NCBI GenBank assembly: GCA_003538625.1
Contig: DPRR01000025.1
Span: 1-64,000, forward strand
Length of the DNA stretch: 64,000 nt
Reading direction: 5' to 3'
Source of the DNA: Ignavibacteriales bacterium
GTDB lineage: Bacteria > Bacteroidota > Ignavibacteria > Ignavibacteriales > Ignavibacteriaceae
Part shown: piece after piece, positions 24,147 through 33,106 of the stretch
Layout of the letters: every line of letters begins with the position of its first letter
Numbering within the stretch: the first letter of the stretch is position 1
The notes under the pieces: model-generated
Databases searched by the model: none
What the model saw: only the letters and a program-made list of their open reading frames with translations
What the model was told of the DNA's origin: nothing
Program-made: the position numbers and the translations under genes

Positions 24147-25607
24147 ATGAAAAAAATACTTATGATTTTAATTTTGTTAGTTACCAGCATAAAAGCTCAA
24201 CAACCTGAATTACTTTGGTATAAATTATATGGTGGAAACAATGAGGAAAGTGGAAGGGTTGTTAGAGAAGTATCTGATGGATATGTAATATTTGGGCATA
24301 CACGATCATACGGAGCTGGTTATGCAGATTTTTATTTAATTAAAACTGATAAAGATGGAGTCCAACAATGGACTAAAACATATGGAGGTCCATACGATGA
24401 TGTTTGTACTTCTGGAGATTTAGCAAGCGATAGTGGTTTTATTTTAGTGGGTCGCACAGATCTAGATGGTTCGGGCAACACTAAAATCTTATTAATCAGA
24501 ACGGATAACTCAGGTAATATTATTTGGGAAAAGATCCTGGGTTCTGAACTGTGGAACAATATTAACTGTATTAAGAAAGACTATGATAACGGATACATAA
24601 TGATTGGGACACAAATGGATTTTAGGGGTTCGTTATATTCGCGAAGAATTATTATTAAAACAGATGTTAATGGGGAAGTGTTATGGAATAGTGTCAGCTC
24701 TTTTATTGGCAAAAGTGGTTCTTATATAAACCCAGTTCTAAATATTGGTTATATTGTAACTGGAAACATTAAATCATATGGGTTATACCAGGACAGGTAT
24801 CTAGATTTAGTTGATCTTAATGGGAACACAATTTGGTCGAAAGGGGGGAATGGCGATGGTGAAGGTTTAACTGCAAATGTTCTGTCCGATTCATCATATA
24901 TTTGGTCCTATGGTAATACACCCTATCACCAACCAACCCAATATTTTATTACAAAATATGATAAAAATGGGGGTGAGATTTTTAGTAAACTTACAACAAG
25001 GATACAGGCTATAGTTGAAAGTTTTGACAATCGAATACTATTAACTGGTGGCATTGGAGGTGCAAACTCTGTAGGAGATATTAGCATTTTAAAAGTTGAT
25101 TCAGGGGGAAATAAAATTTGGGATACAACTTTCTCAGGAGCCAATTATAATGGGAATGAAGCAGCAAACCATGTAATTCTATCTTCTGATTCTAGCTATG
25201 TTCTGGTTGGAACAACAACTTCTTATCAAAATAATTGGGATTCAAAAATTATATTACTTAAGTACAAAGAAACTGGAATCTCTGCTGTACCTCCAGAAGA
25301 AATTAGTCTAAATGATTTTAAATTAAATCAAAACTACCCCAACCCTTTTAACCCAAGCACAAAAATAAGTTGGCAATCTCCGGTTAGTGGTTGGCAAACA
25401 TTAAAAATTTATGATGTTTTAGGAAATGAAATTGCTACTTTAGTAAATGAGTTCAGATCGGCTGGAAGTTACGAAGTAGAATTCAAGTCCACAGTCGGCA
25501 ATCGTCAGCCTGCCTACCGGACAGGCAGGTTGGCAAACGGAGTTTATTTTTACCAGTTACAGATCGGAGATTATGTTGAAACTAAAAAAATGATTTTGTT
25601 GAAATGA
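24147..25607 (+). CDS. T9SS-secreted beta-propeller-like protein (486 aa)
   Basis: A signal peptide (MKKILMILILLVTSIKA) is followed by about seven diverged repeats of the form LIKTDKDGVQQWTKTYGG ... GYVIFGHT, typical of delta-60/PQQ-like propellers in Bacteroidota surface proteins, and then a T9SS sorting domain (LNQNYPNPFNPSTKISW to VETKKMILLK). The tail carries an extra eight-codon stretch (RQPAYRTG) from a 24-nt palindromic insertion at 25505-25528 that is absent from the sister tail at 27526-27793. It probably forms an operon with the flanking cargo genes. Confidence 0.85.
   Translation: MKKILMILILLVTSIKAQQPELLWYKLYGGNNEESGRVVREVSDGYVIFGHTRSYGAGYADFYLIKTDKDGVQQWTKTYGGPYDDVCTSGDLASDSGFILVGRTDLDGSGNTKILLIRTDNSGNIIWEKILGSELWNNINCIKKDYDNGYIMIGTQMDFRGSLYSRRIIIKTDVNGEVLWNSVSSFIGKSGSYINPVLNIGYIVTGNIKSYGLYQDRYLDLVDLNGNTIWSKGGNGDGEGLTANVLSDSSYIWSYGNTPYHQPTQYFITKYDKNGGEIFSKLTTRIQAIVESFDNRILLTGGIGGANSVGDISILKVDSGGNKIWDTTFSGANYNGNEAANHVILSSDSSYVLVGTTTSYQNNWDSKIILLKYKETGISAVPPEEISLNDFKLNQNYPNPFNPSTKISWQSPVSGWQTLKIYDVLGNEIATLVNEFRSAGSYEVEFKSTVGNRQPAYRTGRLANGVYFYQLQIGDYVETKKMILLK
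25505..25528. repeat. 24-nt palindrome inserted in frame in a T9SS tail
   Basis: Comparison with the sister tail near 27700 shows AATCG then GTTGGCAAACGG in both, but here 24 nt lie between them, containing GCCTGCCTACCGGACAGGC. The insertion adds eight codons and keeps the frame. The same core occurs at 8040-8058, 14268-14287 and 47037-47057. Confidence 0.75.
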
Positions 25608-25621
25608 TTTTGGAGTCTAAT

Positions 25622-27793
25622 ATGAAAAAGATATTGCTATACTTAATCTTTCTCTTAAATACCATTCTTACAATTTATCCACAAAATCCAGAATGGAAAG
25701 TATATAAAACTGCACTGGTTAGTAATTTAATTCTGGGTTTAGCTGAAGATGAAGATGGCAGTAAATGGATTTGTACTTCAGGAGGTGGTGTATCTAGATT
25801 TGATGGAGCTGATTGGGTTTTATACAATAATATTCCAAACCAATTATATAATAATGATGTTAGAGCCGTTGTTGTTGATCATAGTGGTAATAAATGGTTT
25901 GGTACATTATATGGATTAACTAAATTTGATGGATCGAACTGGACAACTTATACCACAGGTAACTCAGGATTACCTTCTAACACTGTTATATCTTTAGAGA
26001 TTGATAGGAATGGTGATCTTTGGGTTGGTACAAGATATGGAGGTGTAGCAAAATTTGATGGAATTTATTGGACGGTATATAATAGTTCTAATTCAAGTTT
26101 GCCAAATAATATTATTTGGTCTATAGCAATTGATAGCTCCGGTAATAAATGGATAGGTACCGATGCTAATGGAGGGATTGTAAAGTTTGATGATAATAAC
26201 TGGACTGTATATAATTCGACAAATTCAGGATTGCCTCCAAACTCAATTAGCGCTATTGAAATAGATTATAATGGAAATAAGTGGATTGGAACTTCCGGTG
26301 GTGGTTTAGTTAAGTTTGACGATGTGAATTGGACCTGGACATTTTACAATAGTTCAAATTCTGGGTTACCGCATAATGGAATCTGGTCTCTTGCTATAGA
26401 TATTGATAATAATAAATGGATAGGTACATCAGCAGGCGGTTTAGCAAAATTTGATGATACAAATTGGACAGTTTTTAATACTTCAAATTCTGATTTACCC
26501 CGAAATGATATTAGATCACTATTAATAGACAAGGATGGGAAAAAATGGATTGGAACATTCTATGGAGGAGTTGCAAGTTTCAATGATTCAAATTGGACAG
26601 TGTATAATACTACAAATACTGGTTTACCCAGTAATCATGTAAGATCAATTAAAATTGAAAACAATGGAGCAAAGTGGATTGGTACATGGGGTGGTGGACT
26701 TGCAAAATTTGATAGTAGAAATTGGAAGATATTCAATTCAACAAACGGGGGTATGGATAATATTGTTTATTCAATTGATATTGATTCTACTGGAACAAAA
26801 TGGATAGGAACAAGAGATAAAGGAGTATTTGCATATTCTGAAAATGTGTGGCCATGGACTAATTTTGGATTTTGGAACTCTGGGTTACCTTCTGGTGAGG
26901 TTAATGCAATAGTAATTGATAATATGCAATATAAATGGTTTGGTACCTACGGGGGTGGAGTCGCAAATTTCAAGGATACAACTTGGACAGTATATAATTC
27001 ATCAAATTCTATGTTGCCAGATAACTATATAATATCTTTGGAATGCGAGACTGGAATAATATGGATAGGTACTGAAAATGGGCTGGCAAAATTTGATAGC
27101 AATAATTGGAGTGTTTATAATTCTTCCAATTCAGGTTTACCTGGTAATAGAATACTTTCTTTTGCAATAGATAGTATAGGAAATAAATGGATTGGAACAG
27201 CATATGGTCTTGTAAAATTTAATGATATTAATTGGACTGTATATAATACTTCAAATTCTGAATTACCAGAAAATGGAATCTCTAAATTATTAGTAGATTC
27301 GGAAAATAATAAATGGATTGGTACATCCTCGAGTGGTCTCGTAAAATTTGATGATCTTAATTGGACAGTATATAATACATCCAATTCTAATTTGCCTAAT
27401 AATCATATAACCGCATTGGCTTGTGACGGAAATAATAAGTGGGTTGGTACCGAGGATGGACTAGCTCTATTTAATGAAAATGGAATTAATTCTATTGAAC
27501 CTAATACAAAGATTGAGCTGAACTATTTACTTTTCCAAAACTACCCAAACCCATTTAACCCAAGCACAAAAATAAGTTGGCAGTCACCAGTAGGCAGTTG
27601 GCAAACATTAAAAGTTTATGATGTTTTAGGAAATGAAGTTGCTACTTTAGTTAATGAATATAGATCAGCCGGAAGTTACGAAGTAGAATTCAAGTCCACA
27701 GTAGGTAGTAATCGGTTGGCAAACGGAGTTTATTTTTACCGGTTACAAGCTGGTGATTATGTTGAGACAAAAAAGATGATTTTGCTGAAATAG
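25622..27793 (+). CDS. T9SS-secreted protein with 14 two-component-regulator-type propeller repeats
   Basis: A 723-aa protein: signal peptide (MKKILLYLIFLLNTILTIYP), 14 repeats of about 43 residues built on KWIGT...GGLAKFDDTNWTVYNTSNSGLPNN, and a T9SS sorting domain. The repeats match the Reg_prop ligand-binding repeats of hybrid two-component systems (HTCS); 14 would make two seven-bladed propellers, as in HTCS sensors. No membrane helix, kinase or DNA-binding domain follows, so this is a free, exported propeller. ATG at 25622 (GGAG 6 nt upstream) was preferred over 25604, which overlaps the previous stop. Confidence 0.9.
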   Translation: MKKILLYLIFLLNTILTIYPQNPEWKVYKTALVSNLILGLAEDEDGSKWICTSGGGVSRFDGADWVLYNNIPNQLYNNDVRAVVVDHSGNKWFGTLYGLTKFDGSNWTTYTTGNSGLPSNTVISLEIDRNGDLWVGTRYGGVAKFDGIYWTVYNSSNSSLPNNIIWSIAIDSSGNKWIGTDANGGIVKFDDNNWTVYNSTNSGLPPNSISAIEIDYNGNKWIGTSGGGLVKFDDVNWTWTFYNSSNSGLPHNGIWSLAIDIDNNKWIGTSAGGLAKFDDTNWTVFNTSNSDLPRNDIRSLLIDKDGKKWIGTFYGGVASFNDSNWTVYNTTNTGLPSNHVRSIKIENNGAKWIGTWGGGLAKFDSRNWKIFNSTNGGMDNIVYSIDIDSTGTKWIGTRDKGVFAYSENVWPWTNFGFWNSGLPSGEVNAIVIDNMQYKWFGTYGGGVANFKDTTWTVYNSSNSMLPDNYIISLECETGIIWIGTENGLAKFDSNNWSVYNSSNSGLPGNRILSFAIDSIGNKWIGTAYGLVKFNDINWTVYNTSNSELPENGISKLLVDSENNKWIGTSSSGLVKFDDLNWTVYNTSNSNLPNNHITALACDGNNKWVGTEDGLALFNENGINSIEPNTKIELNYLLFQNYPNPFNPSTKISWQSPVGSWQTLKVYDVLGNEVATLVNEYRSAGSYEVEFKSTVGSNRLANGVYFYRLQAGDYVETKKMILLK

Positions 27794-27842
27794 GTTTCGG
27801 ATCTAAGCTGTAACTTATAAGTCCTATCCAATATAATTGGCA

Positions 27843-27874
27843 TTGTCATATCTTAACTAAAAATATTAACTTTG
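27843..27874 (+). promoter_or_regulatory. Promoter of the polysaccharide operon
   Basis: TTG at 27843-27845 and TAACTTTG at 27867-27874 lie 21 nt apart, the arrangement of Bacteroidota -33/-7 promoters. The predicted start site is about 27 nt before the ATG at 27908. It is the best-formed promoter in the window. Confidence 0.5.
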
Positions 27875-27907
27875 TATCAAAATTTTCAAAACAAACAAAA
27901 AACTCAA

Positions 27908-29125
27908 ATGCCAGAAACCGTAAATACCACCAAATCTTTTAGCGACTACGTCTATGTTCTCTTTAAATGGAAAAAACTGATAATTATTACATTATTGATA
28001 TTAGGTCCTTTAACGCTGGGCTTATTATTTCTAATCCCAAATAATTATAAAGCTACTGCAGTTGTAATGATTCCCCCGGAAAGCAATATGGGATTGGGCG
28101 GATTAACAGGTTTATTGTCTGGTAAAAATTCAGCCACATCATTGGGATCAAAATTGCTTGGCGGTAACTCTGCAAATCTGGATCCCTTAATGGCAATTTT
28201 AAATAGTAGAACGGTTCAAACAGACATTATAAAACAATTTGGATTAATTAAATATTATGACGTGGGAGATGATAATTTAGACAAAACTTTAAAAGCTTTT
28301 CGTGGCGATATTTCATTTGAACCGACAGAATATGGCATGATAGAAATTAGTGTAATCAACGAAGATCCTAAAGTGAGTGCAGAAATTGCAAACTATTTCT
28401 CAGAGATATTAGATAGTCTTAATATTGTACTTAACTCCCAATCTGCAATGAACAATAGAATATTTATTGAAAAAAGATATTTAAAAAATCTTGTAGATCT
28501 AAAATCTGCCGAAGATTCATTGTCTAAGCTTCAAAAAAAATATGGAATATTTGCAATCCCTCAACAGTTGGAGGTCGCGGTAAAATCAGCAGCAGAAATT
28601 GAGGCACAGCTTGCGGAAAGAGAATTAATGGCAGAATTAATTAAAACTCAGTATGGAGAAGATTCACCTAGTTATCTCCCAATTAAAGAACAGGTTGATT
28701 TTCTAAAAAGAAAAATTAGCGATATAAAAAATTCGACAAAGCTATCTAACAATTCAAACGTATTATTACCATTTAAGAACTTACCTGAATTATCAATGCA
28801 ATACCTCAGAGATTTTCGAGAGCTAGAAATTCAGCAAAAAATTCTGGAAGTAACTCTTCCGCTTTATGAACAAGCGAAAGTCGAAGAACAAAAAAGTATA
28901 CCTACGATTATGGTATTGGATAAAGCGGTTCCTCCACAAATAAAAAATGCACCAAAACGCGCCACCACAACTATTGTCATATTATTGCTGATTTTCTTTG
29001 TTTTACTGCCGGTTATTTTCCGGGGAGAAAAAGCATTGACTCGATCTGTACATAGTAATTCACTTGAAGTATCAGAATTCAAGTTTTTTAATAAAGTAAA
29101 AAAGATTTATAGACTAAAGTTTTAA
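27908..29125 (+). CDS. Wzz/GumC-type polysaccharide chain-length determinant protein
   Basis: A 405-aa inner-membrane protein: an N-terminal helix after SFSDYVYVLFKWKKL, the Wzz-type sequence NYKATAVVMIPPESN, a long periplasmic helical region, and a C-terminal helix preceded by VLDKAVPPQIKNAPKR, the usual proline-rich end of co-polymerases. It should set the polymer length made by the Wzy polymerase next to it. No kinase domain is attached. ATG at 27908 is used; the frame opens upstream at TTG 27872, which overlaps the promoter motif. Confidence 0.88.
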   Translation: MPETVNTTKSFSDYVYVLFKWKKLIIITLLILGPLTLGLLFLIPNNYKATAVVMIPPESNMGLGGLTGLLSGKNSATSLGSKLLGGNSANLDPLMAILNSRTVQTDIIKQFGLIKYYDVGDDNLDKTLKAFRGDISFEPTEYGMIEISVINEDPKVSAEIANYFSEILDSLNIVLNSQSAMNNRIFIEKRYLKNLVDLKSAEDSLSKLQKKYGIFAIPQQLEVAVKSAAEIEAQLAERELMAELIKTQYGEDSPSYLPIKEQVDFLKRKISDIKNSTKLSNNSNVLLPFKNLPELSMQYLRDFRELEIQQKILEVTLPLYEQAKVEEQKSIPTIMVLDKAVPPQIKNAPKRATTTIVILLLIFFVLLPVIFRGEKALTRSVHSNSLEVSEFKFFNKVKKIYRLKF

Positions 29126-29127
29126 AA

Positions 29128-30459
29128 ATGACAAGTGTCGTCACAATTATCATTTTTACTTTTTCATTAATTCTGGGGAAAACCTTATTCGGCAAATGGT
29201 TTAATCATCTAAGCCTATATGTTGGCGTCTGGGCACCAATGATTCTGCTATATGAAATGAAACTAATCAGATATAATGATCTAACTCCATCCACCTTAAC
29301 TATTATTTTTTTAAGTTATTTTTGTTTTTTACTTGGTATCCTGACCTATGTTGCAGCAAAAGAAAAAGTGACCTTTAAAAACAACACAATTAATAGTAAC
29401 AATATTGACTGGTTGCTCATTAACAATGGAAAGAATTTGCGATTAATTGCCTGGGTCACTTCGCTGATTGCTTTAGCTGCAGTGATCCAAAACTGGATGG
29501 TACTAATAAAAATGTTTGGTGATGTTACCACCGTTCTCATCAATGCCAGCGTAGTGTATAGGCTAAGGATTGAAAGAAAAATTGAAGGTCAAATACCCTA
29601 TCTGTTTTTATTCGGATATGTATCTGTTTTTTTTGCCGCAATGTATACGGCATTAAAAAACAAGTTTAGTGTAATTTCTTTTTTCCCGTTTATTCCTGTA
29701 ATATTAAAAGAAATATCGCAAGTTAGTCGTGCTGGTATTTTTTTGGCAATGTTTGAATACCTAATAACTTTTTTATTGTTTAAAGTTTATTTGAGAAAAC
29801 ATAATCCAGAACTAGTTGTCAAGTCGAACAAGAAACTACTAATCGGAGTTGCTTTCGTATTGACTATTATTATTTTCAGTGCATCTTTAGTTCGAATTTC
29901 TCGCGGCTCGATAGAAAGCATAGAAGGCGCTACTTCTCAATTAAAAAGTCAGGAAGATAATCTCTTTTTAAGTCCGACCTTGTATCTTTATTTTAGCGGC
30001 CACGTAGGAGGTTTGAATAAATTTCTTCAAGCAAAAGAAGAGAAAACCCTGTTCGCAGAACATACATTATTTAGTGTTTACAGCATAATTTCAAAATATG
30101 ATCTGGTGAAAAGACCTACGGACTATAATAAGGGATATTTCATTCCCACCTGGATAAATACTACTACTTTCATTAAGGAATTAAATCAAGATTATGGATA
30201 CGCCGGATCATTAATCTTTATTTTTTTATTAGGAATATCAGTGACTTTTTTCTATTTCAAATTTATGGAGTATGGAAATCTTTACAACTTTATAGCCTTA
30301 GTCTTTTTGAATCTAATAATCTCATTTTCAAATATTGTATTAGCAACAAGGCTATCTTACTGGTACTTGCCGCTGGTATTTCTTTTAACAATAACATTTT
30401 TGTTAAATTTTTGGATCAAAATCCATAATAATGTTCCTATTACTGAATCTAGTAAATGA
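29128..30459 (+). CDS. Oligosaccharide repeat-unit polymerase (Wzy-like)
   Basis: A 443-aa polytopic protein with about ten predicted membrane helices and a large loop near residues 255-340. Wzy proteins share little sequence, so the call rests on topology, the position 2 nt after the chain-length protein and just before the flippase, and motifs like those of O-antigen polymerases (SRAGIFLAMFEYLITFLLFK, QDYGYAGSLIFIFLLG). Its substrate would be an undecaprenyl-linked repeat unit in the periplasm. Confidence 0.75.
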   Translation: MTSVVTIIIFTFSLILGKTLFGKWFNHLSLYVGVWAPMILLYEMKLIRYNDLTPSTLTIIFLSYFCFLLGILTYVAAKEKVTFKNNTINSNNIDWLLINNGKNLRLIAWVTSLIALAAVIQNWMVLIKMFGDVTTVLINASVVYRLRIERKIEGQIPYLFLFGYVSVFFAAMYTALKNKFSVISFFPFIPVILKEISQVSRAGIFLAMFEYLITFLLFKVYLRKHNPELVVKSNKKLLIGVAFVLTIIIFSASLVRISRGSIESIEGATSQLKSQEDNLFLSPTLYLYFSGHVGGLNKFLQAKEEKTLFAEHTLFSVYSIISKYDLVKRPTDYNKGYFIPTWINTTTFIKELNQDYGYAGSLIFIFLLGISVTFFYFKFMEYGNLYNFIALVFLNLIISFSNIVLATRLSYWYLPLVFLLTITFLLNFWIKIHNNVPITESSK

Positions 30460-30477
30460 TTTCACATTAGCCTTTAA

Positions 30478-31977
30478 ATGACGGAAAATAAAAACAACAC
30501 TTCCAAAATTATTAAAAACACATTCTATAATCTGCTTGGATTTTTCTTCCCTGTTATTGCAGCGTTAGTTTTTATACCTACATTACTCGAAAAACTGGGA
30601 GATGAAAAGTTTGGATTATTAAATATTATCTGGATAGTAGTAGGTTATTTTAGTTTATTTGATTTTGGCGTAAGCCGTACATTGACAAAAGTTATTTCGG
30701 AAAAATTATCACTTCAAGAAAAAAACGAGATCCCTGAGATATTCTGGACGTCATTTTATCTAATCCTCATTTTTAGTGTAGTCGGTTCGATTGTTCTGTT
30801 ATTATTGACTCCGACTTTAGTGAACGATGTTTTAGGGTTAAGTGATTCTATAAAACAGGAATCTAAAATATCATTTTATATTATGGCATTCTCTATCCCT
30901 GTTATAACCACCACTGCAGCATTCAGAGGTTTTTTAGAAGCGTATCAAAATTTTAAAATAATTAATTTATTAAGGATAATATGGGGAGTGTCGACATTCC
31001 TTGTGCCTATTATTGTATTACTTTACACTAGTTATCTGAGTTATATTGTTCTTGCGTTAGTCTTTCTTAGATTGATTATGTGGCTAGCACATTTATTTGT
31101 TTGCATAAGAACTGAGAATAGATTAAAAGTTTTCACTAAAGTTAATTCTCAGGCAATCAAACCAATATTTATTTTGAGTGGTTGGATAACCGTAACTAAT
31201 ATCATAGCTCCTGCTATTGTGTATATAGATAGATTTTTAATTGGTGCTTTAATATCAGCAGCTGCAATAACTTATTTCGCCACACCTTTTGAAATCGTCA
31301 GTAAGTTATTATTAATTCCAAGTGCAATAGTTGGAGTTTTATACCCTGTAATAGCATATAACTACCGTTTGGATTTTGAATTAGTACGACGAATATTTTT
31401 TAAAGGAGCGAAATATATATTTCTCATCGTGGTACCACTGATTGTTTTAATGATGGTTTTTGCTAAAACCGGATTATCTATATGGGTGGGGCAGAGAATT
31501 GCAGATCAAAGTTGGCTGGTGCTGCAATTGTTAGCCCTTGGTATTTTTTTTAATAGTTTAGCTCAAATTCCTTTTACTTATTTGCAGGCAATTGGCAAAC
31601 CTAATATCACGGGCAAACTGCATATGATAGAGTTACCATTTTATTTTATAGCGATGTGGTTCTCTATTAAATTATTCGGGATCAATGGTGCGGCAGCAAT
31701 CTGGCTTTTGCGATCATTCTTAGATTGTCTTCTTCTTTTTATTTTGAGCAAAGAAATTTTTTCAGGACAATTCTCTTTGATCAGTAAACCTAAATTTGCA
31801 TACGGATTGTTTACGCTTCTAGTGGTAGTTACCTTATTCTTTGTCCCCTTGATAATTAAAATATTACTGAGTGTCTTTTTTTTAATTATTTATTTTACGA
31901 TTACATGGTCAACTTTTTTGGATACAGAAGAAAAATCGTATTTAATTGCGTTGATAAAATCTAGATCTTTAAGCTGA
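30478..31977 (+). CDS. Polysaccharide flippase (Wzx/MATE-like)
   Basis: A 499-aa protein with about 12-14 membrane helices. The start KNTFYNLLGFFFPVIAALVFIPTLLEKLGDEKFGLLNIIW is typical of polysaccharide biosynthesis flippases that move lipid-linked repeat units across the inner membrane. It follows the polymerase gene by 18 nt. A second flippase is encoded at 44895-46349, so this one probably belongs to the Wzy-dependent polymer. Confidence 0.9.
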   Translation: MTENKNNTSKIIKNTFYNLLGFFFPVIAALVFIPTLLEKLGDEKFGLLNIIWIVVGYFSLFDFGVSRTLTKVISEKLSLQEKNEIPEIFWTSFYLILIFSVVGSIVLLLLTPTLVNDVLGLSDSIKQESKISFYIMAFSIPVITTTAAFRGFLEAYQNFKIINLLRIIWGVSTFLVPIIVLLYTSYLSYIVLALVFLRLIMWLAHLFVCIRTENRLKVFTKVNSQAIKPIFILSGWITVTNIIAPAIVYIDRFLIGALISAAAITYFATPFEIVSKLLLIPSAIVGVLYPVIAYNYRLDFELVRRIFFKGAKYIFLIVVPLIVLMMVFAKTGLSIWVGQRIADQSWLVLQLLALGIFFNSLAQIPFTYLQAIGKPNITGKLHMIELPFYFIAMWFSIKLFGINGAAAIWLLRSFLDCLLLFILSKEIFSGQFSLISKPKFAYGLFTLLVVVTLFFVPLIIKILLSVFFLIIYFTITWSTFLDTEEKSYLIALIKSRSLS

Positions 31978-31980
31978 ATT

Positions 31981-33003
31981 ATGGAAATTGAAAAAACTAT
32001 AAAGCGTCCTTTTTGCTCTGTTTGTAATTCAAAAGGAGTGGAATTATACAAAGATCTAAAGGATAAATTATTTGGCTCGGACGGGAAATGGAATTTATTC
32101 GTCTGTACAGATAAGAACTGTAATACAATTTGGTTAAATCCTGCACCGGCGGAAGAAGAAATTTATAAAGCTTATCAAAAATATTATACTCATATAGATT
32201 CAAATCCCCAAAAGAGAAATTCACTAAGAAAAATTTTCATTCAGATTCAGGAAAGTTATTTAGCTAATAAATATGGTTATCCATCTACGGTTCCAAGGTT
32301 TTTAAGATTTATTTTATTTTTAGCTCCGCTCAGAAGATCGGCAACAGATTTTAATGTGATGTATCTACCATCAACAAAAGGCAAACTTCTTGATGTTGGA
32401 TGTGGAAGTGGAGAGTTTTTGTTCTCGATGCAGTTTAGAGGCTGGGAAGTGACAGGTATTGATTCTGATTTAAAAGCGGTTCAAGTAGCACAGAGTAAAG
32501 GTTTAGATGTAAAATACGGTAATCTATTTGACCAGAATTTTAATGATGAAAGTTTTGATGCCATTGTTCTTTCACATTTTATAGAGCACGTATATGATCC
32601 TAAGAAAATTCTAATAGAATGTAAGAGATTATTAAAAAAAGGAGGCAAACTTGTTATTGCAACTCCTAACAATAAAAGCTTAGGTCATTATGTATTTAAA
32701 CGTAACTGGAGAGGATTAGAACCTCCCAGACACATAAATATTTTTTCTATATCTTCACTGAAAAGTTTAGCTATCTTATCCGGATTTGTAGAAACAAATA
32801 TTTTTACAATTCCAAGAATATCAAGAGACATATTTATTAAAAGTTATCAGATTAAATCGGCACAAGAGATTTCAAATAAGAATAATATTTCGATGATATT
32901 AAAATTCTTTGCAACTGTATTTACATCTGTTGAATCACTCTTTAGTATTTTCTATAAACACATCGGTGAAGAAATAATTTTAATAACAAAAAAAAGTAAT
33001 TAG
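31981..33003 (+). CDS. SAM-dependent methyltransferase with N-terminal zinc-ribbon-like motif
   Basis: A 340-aa protein. It begins with a cysteine motif (CSVCNSKG ... FVCTDKNCNTIWLNPAP), then a class I methyltransferase domain: LLDVGCGSGEFLFSM binds SAM, with FDAIVLSHFIEHVYDPKKIL and LKKGGKLVIATPN. This layout is common in surface-polysaccharide loci, where it may methylate a sugar or a lipid-linked glycan. It lies 3 nt after the flippase, in the same operon. Confidence 0.87.
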   Translation: MEIEKTIKRPFCSVCNSKGVELYKDLKDKLFGSDGKWNLFVCTDKNCNTIWLNPAPAEEEIYKAYQKYYTHIDSNPQKRNSLRKIFIQIQESYLANKYGYPSTVPRFLRFILFLAPLRRSATDFNVMYLPSTKGKLLDVGCGSGEFLFSMQFRGWEVTGIDSDLKAVQVAQSKGLDVKYGNLFDQNFNDESFDAIVLSHFIEHVYDPKKILIECKRLLKKGGKLVIATPNNKSLGHYVFKRNWRGLEPPRHINIFSISSLKSLAILSGFVETNIFTIPRISRDIFIKSYQIKSAQEISNKNNISMILKFFATVFTSVESLFSIFYKHIGEEIILITKKSN

Positions 33004-33106
33004 AAAAGCTTTAATTCTGTTAATTACAACAAAAGCATCTAAAATCAACTTAATTTTTAGTTTCTTGATATTATCTATTTCTTTTATGAGAAAGAAGTTT
33101 TAGTAA

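Noticed and set aside
25700..27480. Regular repeats as a possible CRISPR array or satellite
   Set aside because: The period of about 129 nt is coding, with conserved KWIGT and NWTVYN residues and drift at third positions; these are propeller blades.
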